This document shows, one piece after another, positions 44,583-54,673 of a stretch of 64,000 nt of DNA. The notes beneath the pieces are model-generated. The model did no database searches. It was not told the origin of the DNA and saw only the letters and a program-made list of their open reading frames with translations. Positions within the stretch are counted from its first letter, which is position 1. Each line of letters starts with the position of its first letter. Position numbers and translations under genes: made by a program. The DNA is from Lentinula raphanica (Eukaryota > Basidiomycota > Agaricomycetes > Agaricales > Omphalotaceae): positions 930,001-994,000 of the forward strand of contig JANVFP010000014.1 in assembly GCA_027919835.1 (NCBI GenBank), given 5' to 3'.

Positions 44583-46080
44583 CCTATTGCGGCTATGTGT
44601 CGATTCGAGGAAAGCTGGAAATGGCCAAAGCTATTGGGGGTTACGTTCAACGCCAACGTTCATGCAAGACGACCGGGATATGAATGCGACGATTGTGGCT
44701 TCTGCATGTATACTTTCTGACATTGACGAACTTGCATGGATCGAAGAAAACAACGAAGGTACTTCTACTGATTTCGTTATCTTGTTATACCATGTTTCTC
44801 TAGATGAGCAATTCTCTCGCTCTGATATTTGATACGGATATCTTGTTTTGTAGCATACACCATACATACATTATACATACGCAGTAGTACTGGAATGTAC
44901 TGCTTAGTTCAACGGGGTGCATAGATCGAACAATAGGATTGAGATATGCGGAACGACGTCAGAGAGGTTTAGGCGCCCGTTTCGTGGCTTAGCTTCAACT
45001 TTCATCGTCGCCTCTGACTAGTAATAACAAAGTCGCGTTTCGCGTTTCTCCTACTCTCCCACTGAAATACTCATCAAGTGGCATCAAGGGATTTGCCTGC
45101 TACCTCGTAGTATCACGCGCCAACCTCATATTCGTCGTGGTGGGAGTAGGATATCAACTGATATCAAGAGCACTCTCCTTAGAAAACTCAATACTATCGA
45201 TGCTCAAGCTTCAGCTCTCGAATTTCACTACGTTCAAACTTCAAACGGTCACTAATTCGGCAAACGGTTTCTCTACAATTTGAAGGAACCTATAAGCCTC
45301 CCACCTTAATGATCTCTTTGACATGAGATGACATGCCGCAGCTCCGTGTGATGGTACGTGCCACTAGTATCCTTCATGGCAGCCAGGCTCTTAGTAGATT
45401 GTAGCTTTGGCCCTTCGAGGGCCTTCGAGCCTCACCCATCAAATGCTAGCGGTGGCGCCATCGTATTGCCTGAAGTGGTCTTGTATGCGCAGCAAACCAC
45501 TTGCTTCGGGAACCGTTCGTCGTCCAGCTCACAGCGCCTTGCCCATTCTCAAATCTCCATCCGGCTAAGTAGTATTAGGTGGGGACGTCAATCTTCGTCT
45601 TCTGAATACACCTCAAACGTGCATCTTACCTCTGCAGGCTTGCTTTAGTACCGTGGTGTAGCCTTAGGTCCGAGTCGTTGAGATTGTACCCTTGTTCCGA
45701 TTTATGTGTAAGTATTCAAGGTTCCTTGAACACATGGGTGGGCAGAGTCCGTTCCCAGGTGTTGATATTAAGTCCTTTGTGTCAGTGGAATTTGTGAGTT
45801 GGTTAGCGATTATTCTGACCTATCATTGCCTATTAACTGACGATTCAAAACGTTGACAGTATCTTCCATCATGCCCGGATGTCTATTTACATATCGCCCT
45901 GGAGAGATTAATAACATAAGAGGTTTGTCCAGAAGCCTCGCTTTGTGCCGTGACCAATTGACCTAAAGCTTAACCAGGTTCTATCCGCGAGGTGAATATG
46001 GCACTACTCAGACGGTAAGTTTGACATTATGTTCTAATCAAAAGGGGTACATAGGTTGATTCTACTGTGAACAGAGAATG
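44583..46080. other. Intergenic, no gene seen
   Basis: Short ORFs without motifs. Includes the 3' flank of the transporter and the left flank of the transposon. Confidence 0.45.
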
Positions 46081-46089
46081 TTAGTCGAG

Positions 46090-47084
46090 GGATAATTCTA
46101 TTTGTAGACCCCCCCTACAGGGGTCTACACCGTAGACCGGGGGTCGATTATTAAACGACCCCATTCAATTCAACGGCCTGGGCCGCGAGTTTGTTAGACA
46201 GCCGGTGTACATAAGGTGATCCTAACATGCCGAAGCACTCGGCGCCAGCTAAGTAATTTGAACGATACAGGCGCAACTTATGTACATCCTTGCCCAATAC
46301 TTGCTCAATGCTGTTGGATAAACAACCATTGACTGGGAAAGTGATTTTATACTGCCCAGCATTGACTGGAGCAGCATTAAATAAATAGTAAAATTCAAAG
46401 TTGTAAATTGTAGGTCAATGACTGAGTTGCATACTACAGTGTACACCACAAATATGCAGCACATTGCATAGAGGTGATGATCACAATTTTTGCAACAATT
46501 TCAAGGTAAGAATTTAGTAGTATGTATCAAGTGCTCCAAGTCAGTGCACCTATGTAGTGACCTACTGCACTTCATTAATCATTTTCCATCCATTTGTCAA
46601 TTCATATGGCAAGCTGCATACATGTCGAGGGAGTAGGTGAGGTCCTCAGATGAACTATCAAAATTTCTTGCTGCTCTATGATTCCCCTCGTTTCATTTTT
46701 GCTTCTAAATACTCACTTATGCATGATATTTTCTCGCCAACACACCTCAGTAGATTACTTCTCATGTGGATTATAATACAATGGACTTATATCATGTACA
46801 GTACTATATCTACTAATACTATCACTTTGTAAAACATGCTATGTATATTCCTTCCTTCCTTCCTTCCTGGTGGGCTTTTGCTCCATTTTTCCCCTTGGGT
46901 GGACGCTGATGCCGCTGGTTCGGCATCTCAGCTATAATCACCGCCACACCGGAAAACTTAAGCGCTCTGAGCGCTCACGGACTCAGGCCGAAGTGGGCTT
47001 TATGCCGGCATGGGGTCGCTTAATAATCGACCCCCGGGTCTACGGCGTAGACCCTGTAGGGGGGGTCTACAAATAGAATTATCC
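46090..47084. mobile_element. 995-bp non-autonomous DNA transposon with long inverted ends (Mutator-like?)
   Basis: The left end begins GGATAATTCTATTTGTAGAC, and the right end is its inverse; with the following CCCCCCTAC, GGTCTAC and GACCGGGGGTCGATTATTAA stretches, the inverted ends match over about 72 bp with few mismatches. The flanks TTAGTCGAG (46081-46089) and TTAGTGGAG (47085-47093) form a 9-bp target duplication with one mismatch. No ORF of useful length lies inside and the interior is AT-rich, so it is non-autonomous. Duplication length and long ends suggest the Mutator superfamily, but no transposase is present to confirm it. Confidence 0.85.
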
Positions 47085-47093
47085 TTAGTGGAG

Positions 47094-47478
47094 CTCGAAG
47101 ATGTATAACAAGATTTACCGCCACCACAAGTGACAACTTGAAGGTTTTACTTCTGCGCACGTTTGCACCTTTTTCCATGAAAAAATTCTGCGGTCCGAAT
47201 CCGAGGGAGCAAATTGTACAACCCAACGTGGCTTTTATGTAGGCGAAATCGAGAGTCCTTTGTAATCGCTGTGAGAAGCGTCGGGTTCTTAAACTGGCTT
47301 GGTACTTGGAAGGCCTCCCTTCGTGGCCCTGCCGACCTACTTCCGAACTTTTCTTCTTATCTTCCTCCTTCGCTTGCGTCAAACGTGCGATCCGTCTCAA
47401 TGGATCAGTGGAACCGTTAAATAAGAATGGGTCATCCACTTTTTTTCCTCTGGGATTCACTTGTCCTCAGAGCTCAGG
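47094..47478. other. Flank between the transposon and the TLC-domain gene
   Basis: No gene seen. It holds the upstream region of the TLC-domain gene; no TATA box is obvious. Confidence 0.4.
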
Positions 47479-48970
47479 ATGTTATCGTCCTCGTCGATGA
47501 TATCCATCCCTGGATACGACTTGGACTCGCTTGTTCCATCCCATCAAGTCCAGTGGGCAATCTGCATCTTCTCTTTCCTTGCTTTCATCCTCGTCTATCA
47601 CATCTTTGCTCGACCTAACTGCTTTACGAGTGCGAAGCAGATCTCATGGATCATCACTACCGCTGCTAGTTTCACCATGACCATCGCCAGTACCCCTTTT
47701 CTTTGGGATTACTTCTCTAGTTGGGGGATGTGAAGCGCGTTAGAGCGTTACCTGAGTTGGCAGTGGCTGCGAACAGGATCTTTCAGGCTTATCTGTTGGC
47801 GTGAGTAGACCATTTCATTGTAGAAGAACCATCATTTGCTCAACGATCGCATTCTTGAAGCGACCTTTCCATGGGTGCAATGCACTATCGCTCTCAACTC
47901 AATCTCTTCACTGGATGGTTTCATCACATCTTGTATCTCGGCATTGTTGAATACGCCATTCGACAAAGGTGGGCCCACATGTTCTGTTTAGCGGCGTGTA
48001 TGGAGGTATGTATCACTTTCTCGATCCATCGTCTTTTCTTCCCTCTCATCATCTGTGCTAGTTCCCGACCTTCGTTCTTGGCATAGCAACCCTGTTTCCT
48101 CAATTACGATCGAACATCTTCTTCGCCCTGTCATTCTTCCTTACTCGCATTCTCTTCCACGTCGTGATCTGCGTAACCTACTTCCTTCCGAATAACCGAC
48201 CTCTGACACCAAAGGCTTCGATACCTGTGTCGGTGTTCACCTCATCCCCTGCTTCATCAACGGTCGTACCGAGAGGATCTATCGCACCAGCTGTCATCCT
48301 CATGTGCGTTTTCCCGTTGCACGCCAGTTGGTTCTTGGGATGTCTAAGAGGGTTCAAGAAGAGAGCAAAGCTACGGAAAGAGGCAGAGTTGAGGGCAATG
48401 AGATCTTCCACCACTTCGGTTATCTCGTTGGACATCCACTCGGCATCTATGAAGATTAATTACATTCCAGCACACTGCAAACCTATTCCTGCCGTCATCG
48501 ATTCAGCTACATCTGCTCCGCTGGCCAAAGTTTCCTCCTCTCCCTCCACAGATACCCATTTCAGCCTCAGACGATCAATACCCAACGCTCGTTATTTCAA
48601 CGAACACTACATGTACTACTACATGCGATATACGCATTATTCTTCACGGTATGCTCATTACCGTGCACGTTTCCGTGGCTTAGGTCTCCGAGGGCCAGCA
48701 TCGGTCAAGGAGCAGTTCAGTAAACGGCTACCTTCACTTCGACCTACACTTCAGCGTCTGTCTTCTCTAGAAAGTCTCTCGTCTCTGTCCAGTCTATCGA
48801 GCTTGCCTAGTCCGAAATTCGAGATTCCGGAGTTTGGGTTTCGATCTGTGTCACCTGTTGCGAAGGTGACGAAGATGATCAAGATGTCGGTGCCGACTAG
48901 GGAGGATGTTTATAGGACGTTTGGGTTAGGGAGACGGAGGACTGTGTCTGTGGCCGCTTCGACTCAATGA
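47479..48970 (+). CDS. TLC-domain multi-spanning membrane protein with an apparent one-base frameshift
   Basis: Likely about 458 residues. Segments: 47479-47800 (split in two frames), 47861-48005 and 48062-48970. Hydrophobic helices and sequences WAICIFSFLAFILVYHIFA, MGAMHYRSQLNLFTGWFHH then ILYLGIVEYAIRQRWAHMF, and SFFLTRILFHVVICVTYF match TLC (TRAM-LAG1-CLN8) proteins of the endoplasmic reticulum, which function in lipid handling. The reading frame breaks at the G5 run 47723-47727: one missing G would restore it, and I found no phase-compatible intron. The break may be an assembly error or a real lesion. The long C-terminal tail is Ser-rich and basic, with SLESLSSLSSLSSLPS, and the family usually lacks it. 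A Tyr-rich patch (HYMYYYMRYTHYSSRYAHYR) sits in it. Confidence 0.7.
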
Positions 48971-49506
48971 CAAGGCTCTCTCGAGTTGCCTCTCTTTGAC
49001 TTGAACTCCTTCTTGATTAGGCGTTGGTTATTCACTGCGCCGATACGCTAATGATTACGAATGACGATTTTACATGCGAGGTTTTTGCTCGTTTAGATGC
49101 CTATAACTCCGGTTATAGTATTATACTGTATGTAATTCACCCATGCCTGTTGTACTTTCATTGTCTAACAAGATGATGGTCATACTCGATTTCCTTTTCC
49201 TAGCTGAGTCGGTGAACGGTTGTATCAAGAATTGAGTGGCCGATCCCCCCAAGGTTATGTTCATCTTGATTCTGGCAAGTGGTCGGTCTCTGGTAAGAGC
49301 AGAAATAGCGCTGTCCGAGTCAGTCCTATCATCGCATTGGGGTGGGCGCCGGGCAGGAGCGATGTCACTGGTCAGGCAGTGTTCTGCATTGTCAGGCTGG
49401 TATAAGTGTTCTATATCAACTACGCGTTATTTTCCCTCCCTACGATAACGACGCCCTACTGTGCTGGTCACAAAAAATCTCCCCTCTCCTTTTCCTGCCA
49501 AGTATC
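48971..49506. other. Intergenic, no gene seen
   Basis: 3' flank of the TLC gene and leader of the secreted protein at 49507; C/T-rich near the end. Confidence 0.4.
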
Positions 49507-50519
49507 ATGCATCTTACCCATCCGACGACTCTTTGTCTTTGGTACATTTTCTCGTGTGCAATTTCTGTCCCTCTCGTTCATTCTGTCCCTCTTTCCAATG
49601 TGAGTTACAGTAGTGTTCTGATTTCTATAACCGATAAGAGATTATAAAATGCTAACTTTCTGAATTAACCTAGACCAAGCGCGAGGTTGGCTCGACAGAT
49701 ACAGGTTCTACTAGGCACTGGGCACAACTGGAACCGAGAGGGCTCCCGTTGAATTTCCAGATTCCTGAGTCCGAGTCCACCTCGACTCCTCCATCGACTC
49801 AACAGCCTGCGGAATCATCTCAGAGAGATTCACCGCCATCCAATGTACCCTCGCCCAACCACCGATCCAGACCCCTACACCGAACTGAGCCATCGCCGCG
49901 CAACAACCAGCCTTCCCAACCCCGTTTGCCACCCATCCCTCCGCCTGTCAACACACACTCTCGAGACTCATCCTCTGACCGATCCAGCTCATCCTTTGCG
50001 CGATCCAGACCCTCATTCGACCTCTCTGAAACACCATCTGACCCAAACTCGCCCCTACCACGAGTCGAGTCATCTCATCCTCCAGTGTCTGACCGAATCC
50101 GATCCGAAACTCCATCACCAGAACCACTACAGGCGCTTCAGGTATTCTTCCCTCCGTATGTCGAAGGCGCACCTACTGGGCATACCAGGTTCGCAAGCTA
50201 CGCCGTCGCGATGTTTGTGAGCACGTCCGGGGATTCGCTGTATTATCAACATGGTCGCGAGTTTCGGTTTAGAAATGAGTATTCGTCCTTTGAGACCAAT
50301 ATGATTCACTTCAAGCTGGTCGACTTCCACTCGAATCAGCCTTGCTATCCCGGTTGTGATGGCACGGCGTTCTGTGTCAACATTAATCAAACCACTGGCT
50401 ATTTTGGCCAGCTCCATCACAACGCCACAGTACCGGAGGAGTTCCTCACCCTGGAAGATATGAGGCTTTATGAGTTTCCACGACCCTCGTCGACCCGCCA
50501 GAATCGTCATGAAGCGTAG
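49507..50519 (+). CDS. Secreted Pro/Ser-rich protein with a C-terminal domain of unknown fold
   Basis: Predicted 312 residues. Exon 1 (49507-49599) encodes LCLWYIFSCAISVPLVHSVP, a signal peptide; exon 2 is 49674-50519 after a 74-bp phase-0 intron. The mature N-terminus has a KR site (TKREVG) soon after the signal. Residues 60-170 are Pro/Ser/Arg-rich, without Cys, and probably disordered or glycosylated. The C-terminal ~110 residues look folded (RFASYAVAMFVSTSGDSLYY, FETNMIHFKLVDFHSNQPCY, CDGTAFCVNINQTTGYFG) with three Cys. No family recognised; possibly cell-wall associated, which is inference. Confidence 0.65.
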
Positions 50520-50870
50520 TAGAGGTTGTCTTCATATTTACTGCTTGTGAACAGCACATGCAACTACATGCAATGACTTGGATTGCGCAATTCTGTGTTG
50601 GTGACATCCGTATTCGTTGATTGTTGAGAATGAGTTTCCTCTTCGGCGCGCTAAGACAATGGCACAATTCATGCTTAAGTTTCATGGCTTCAGACTCGAG
50701 AACCGACTCGAAATCAGTAGGCACACTAACAGCCTATGATCCTATGGTAAATTATTTGATTGCGGCTCATGAAGGGACAGTGTTCGCCTGTGACAATCTA
50801 CTTGAGTGATGCTACCTAGATGAAATGGAAAGTTCACAATTTCTCGACTCTTGATTCCTTCAGAAGTTTC

Positions 50871-52334
50871 TCATCCTCCTTGAGATCTCCTCTTCGTGTC
50901 GATACCAGCGAGGGTTGGACTTGAGATTCCATTATAAGCGGTATGGAAAGGACGGGTTACGGTTGAAACAGATTGCCGGAAAGGAGGTCTAAGGGAGGAA
51001 CGTCGAGTGTAGGCTTGGAGTTTGACAGAACGCGATGGACTATCATCAACATCCATCGTGTTGTCTAAGTAGATGTTCCCCACAACAGAGCTCGAGTGAC
51101 GAGAATCTTCACTCCCTCTCACGAGCGACCCGGACCAGCGTCTGAATCCCATTCCCTTTCTAGCTGGAAACCCTGTGCTAAAACCCGAATCAGAGTATTT
51201 CCTTCGCTTTTTGTCACGTTGACCGTCTTGTGTTTCCGAGTCGTGGGTGCTTGGAGAGATCGACTCGTCTTCCTCCTCGAGTCTCGCAAGCTTCGGTGTA
51301 CCCGTAGTTGCAAGGGTACCTAGTTCAGAGGATCTCGCTACTCTTGTTGAGCGGATGATAGCACGTTTGGCCAAAGGACTAGAGAGAGGCCCAGGGCTAG
51401 ACGGTGGCCACAGTGCAGAACGATCTATATGAGCGTCTTCACCGCTAGGAGTATCCCAGCGTGCTTGAGAGTTTTCGAGCGTGCTATTCTCGATCTCTTC
51501 CACTGAAAGTACCTTCCTCGTCTTGACAGCTCTCGGTGCACCTGGAGGCTCCGCTCCGGACAGAGTCGTTGTGCGACTTCCCACGAATATAGGCTTACTG
51601 ATCCCAACCAAAACCTCGATACTCTTCCGAATGAAAACATCCGTACGTTGATCTGATGTATCGATTCGCATGACCGCCGGTAGTTTGGCGTTGAGCGATC
51701 GAGCGACGGCGATGAGCTGAGCACGAGACATTGTAAGTAGATCTTCGTGACAGCAAAACGGGATATCCTCAAGGGCGGTGATGACTACGGCGTTGTATGT
51801 GTCGTCTACATTTTGTAACGCTACGCGAGCAGCCCGAGTGCGAGTGCGAGCAGGTGTCGGCGTTGGAGGTGGAGGAGGAGGAATGAAAGAGTTTAGATTT
51901 GGGACGGAAGGAGAGGATAGTATGATCGAGGGAGAGGAACTAGGTTGGACGATTGTGGAAGGACTGGAAGGAGGACTCGGTGAGTATGACAATTGAGAGG
52001 GGGAGCTTGACATAGTTTTCATAAAACTCCTGTGGCTCAGATCTAAGCTGGAGCGAGGTTCGGAATCATTTGTCTCGTCAGAAACCGTCCTTCGACGTTT
52101 CCCTAGCGCGATAGTATCTGAAGTGCGAGTGGAAGAAGTCTTTGGCGAGAGTGTCAAGTACTCTCGTCCAGCTCTAAAGAGTTCGCGGATAGGTGTCAAA
52201 GGATTGGATTTGGTGCCATTTTGGGAATGCTTTCGAAGAGGAGATGTAGTCGGCGAGAACGATGGCAACATGCAAAAAAGATGATGGTATCGCGAGGTCA
52301 AAAAGGAGAAATCGGTGGTTCGAAGTTCGAACAA
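50871..52334 (-). CDS. Low-complexity protein, unknown function
   Basis: Single-exon ORF of 487 codons; the start may instead be the internal ATG at 52271 (MLPSFSPTTSPLRKHSQ), which gives 466 residues. Ser/Pro-rich with PPPPPPTPTPARTRTR and basic patches (GKRRRTVSDE, DKKRRKYSDSG) that look like nuclear localisation signals. A central ~100-residue segment (VVITALEDIPFCCHEDLLTM, SRAQLIAVARSLNAKLPAVM) is more ordered. No family recognised. The absence of stops over 1.46 kb in a strand with Ser/Pro-rich codons supports a real gene. Confidence 0.6.
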   Translation of the reverse strand: MFELRTTDFSFLTSRYHHLFCMLPSFSPTTSPLRKHSQNGTKSNPLTPIRELFRAGREYLTLSPKTSSTRTSDTIALGKRRRTVSDETNDSEPRSSLDLSHRSFMKTMSSSPSQLSYSPSPPSSPSTIVQPSSSPSIILSSPSVPNLNSFIPPPPPPTPTPARTRTRAARVALQNVDDTYNAVVITALEDIPFCCHEDLLTMSRAQLIAVARSLNAKLPAVMRIDTSDQRTDVFIRKSIEVLVGISKPIFVGSRTTTLSGAEPPGAPRAVKTRKVLSVEEIENSTLENSQARWDTPSGEDAHIDRSALWPPSSPGPLSSPLAKRAIIRSTRVARSSELGTLATTGTPKLARLEEEDESISPSTHDSETQDGQRDKKRRKYSDSGFSTGFPARKGMGFRRWSGSLVRGSEDSRHSSSVVGNIYLDNTMDVDDSPSRSVKLQAYTRRSSLRPPFRQSVSTVTRPFHTAYNGISSPTLAGIDTKRRSQGG

Positions 52335-52685
52335 TTTTGTAACCTTCCTCGCCCGATCATGTTGTTACTTGCACCCCTTAGTCTGTGGACTTTCCTGCAT
52401 AGACAATTGCGCTCCAGATATATGTGGCGAGATGTAATTCCGATGGTCCATAGAAGATTGAACAGTTTTGATGCCTGAAATAATCGTCCCAAGTCAATCA
52501 GACATTGTCCAACGTTGTCTTCATCGATATTAGAGCAGACTGTATAGCTTATTTTGTGTTCAACTGACCAGGATATGAGCGAGGACGATAGCTTCTGAGT
52601 CAATTGTGGCCATAGCGTGTGGCCTCCTTGGCGGAGAGAAAGAGAACGTTGAGTGGATGACTAATACATCTACTACTCTATCTTC

Positions 52686-53153
52686 ATGACGAGCCCAACG
52701 CCTTCAACGTCTTCAACACAAGCACCGATCTCCATTCTCATACAGTATATACCCGTTTTAGCAACAAATTCTGCAAAATTTGCACGATTCCTCTTCCGTC
52801 TCGCCTCTTCGGTCACACGAACAACTTTTCTCTATCCCAGTGCCCTTGTTCTCTCACCGCTCGCCGTTCTTCTGTCGATCTCTCTATATATCCTTGCTCC
52901 TGTGACTGTCTTCATCCAGACGCTACACAACCTTCTGATACTCACACCGTATCATGTCGTGACTTATCTGCTAGAAGCGATCTATCCGGTGTACGTGTTC
53001 TGTGGTGTTGCGTGCATTACTGGGGCAATAGTTGGCATATTGGCCAGGCAAATCGTTCTCTACCTCATCGAACTAGGCAGGCTCGATGGACATTCACAGG
53101 AGGAACAGTCGCCAGAGCTCGTGTCGGAGAAAGTAGAATGGGAAGCAGCTTGA
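52686..53153 (+). CDS. Small membrane protein, unknown function
   Basis: Single-exon ORF of 155 residues. Hydrophobic segments FLYPSALVLSPLAVLLSISL and VYVFCGVACITGAIVGILAR suggest two or three membrane helices; the C-terminus is acidic (EEQSPELVSEKVEWEAA) and probably cytoplasmic. It is divergently oriented from the gene ending at 50871. Not recognised. Confidence 0.5.
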   Translation: MTSPTPSTSSTQAPISILIQYIPVLATNSAKFARFLFRLASSVTRTTFLYPSALVLSPLAVLLSISLYILAPVTVFIQTLHNLLILTPYHVVTYLLEAIYPVYVFCGVACITGAIVGILARQIVLYLIELGRLDGHSQEEQSPELVSEKVEWEAA

Positions 53154-54673
53154 GCTCTTCGAATCTAGTACGTTTCCCTCTTACACACCACGAAGTGTAA
53201 CTGATTGACTTATTGGAGTATTCAAAGCATGATTCTCATGATCGATACCAGGAAGACTTGACATCCTCATGTTCTTCTTTCTCCCTCTTCCCATCCTTTC
53301 CGAACAACATCCTCACATAACATTCGAACGAGAAGCTTGGCGCATCAATACGCGATATGCACCGTCTGTCTGGCATTATAATTCCTAATCCTTCTCCTGT
53401 TATATTGAAACACACTTGGAGTACGCGTAAAGAGCTTTGTATTTTGTAAAAGTAGGTTTTCGCTGTGGTATATTACTGACAGTCATGCTTGGTATATACT
53501 TCAGATGGTACAGAAACCTGCGCTACCCTACAATATTGTCAGGTAGAACCCGCACTCGCTGATGACAGCGGGAGAGTCCGATTTTGCGTTGTAATAGAAC
53601 ATCCCGCCCATATCACTTATGTTGACGAGAGGATTCCAATACCAATGCCTATGAAGTCCATAAATGTTCATGGACATCATCTCGGGCGCGGTAATATCAA
53701 CAACATCCCTATGTCTACAACATCATCAGTTTCCGAGTGAAACTTGAGCAGATTGAAACAAGCACCACGAACACATTTTTCAAATGTTCAATAATCAGCC
53801 AGGCTGTGGGCGTCTGGTCCCGGTGACAGTGAACACATCGGCGGAGGGTGGCGGCGCATAGTGATGGAGGTCTCTTCATGAGCCAAAAGTTTCTTCTCTT
53901 CTTCCTTGCCCAAGGTAATGACTGCGAGAGCATGGTCTTGAAAATGGCAAAGCTGAAATAGTGTCAGTGTGTGTGGGAGGAGGAGTCTTCAACGAAACCC
54001 GTAAGGCCTACCGGGACTGGCCTACCGGGACTGGCCAACGCATCAAGTACCGACACCTCTGTGATTCCCGTGTGCAACCCGTACACTCAAAAAGCGTATT
54101 GGCATCATGCATGTCTTGAAATGTCGTTGTCTTGGTCAAGCGAGCATGCCTCTACGAGTGTCTTGGCAAGATCCGAAGAGGTGTCGCTGAATACGAATGA
54201 GAGATGTGACCATGGACCATCGCAAGTGATGGTCGAAGGGTGTATATCGTGAAGACAGTCGAGAGGAAGGCTCCTATGGCTCCTCCCCAACGGTTTAGAG
54301 TATCCAACACTGCCGTCACTTGACTGACCTTGTGTATCTCACTGACTCACAAGCCCATATTGCTTGCAACGCGAACGTCTCTGAAGACCTTCGACAAGTC
54401 AATCAGATTAAGATCGTCCTTCTTGAGCAGCGACTTCAAAAGAGGTGGATATGTCAATGAGAACCAACGAGCAGGTTGAGGAAACGCCGTGAAAAGCCCA
54501 TCCTCTTCATGTCAACACTCTCATACTGATATTGTGCATGTAAGATCATAGATGTATCGATAACAAGATAAGTTAGAAGCAAGGCAGGATAAATACATAC
54601 AGAGTCAGCGGTCGATGTCGATGCATTTTCTATGCTGGGGTTGTAGGCAAGACAATTAGAGAAGATACGTCCT
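53154..54673. other. Intergenic with short direct repeat
   Basis: No gene I can support. A 14-bp unit CTACCGGGACTGGC occurs twice in tandem at about 54009-54036. A minus-strand Cys-containing ORF near 53.8 kb (CVHCHRDQTPTAWLIIEHL) drew attention but has no supporting structure. The end is the 3' flank of the PIL1-like gene. Confidence 0.4.

Noticed and set aside
47669..47720. Intron GTTTCA...CTCTAG to explain the frame break in the TLC gene
   Set aside because: Phase is wrong on both sides, and it would remove residues that belong to the TLC fold.
53715..53933. Minus-strand frame with CVHCHRDQTP suggesting a zinc-binding motif
   Set aside because: Only part of a Cys/His pattern; no start, splice or family context.
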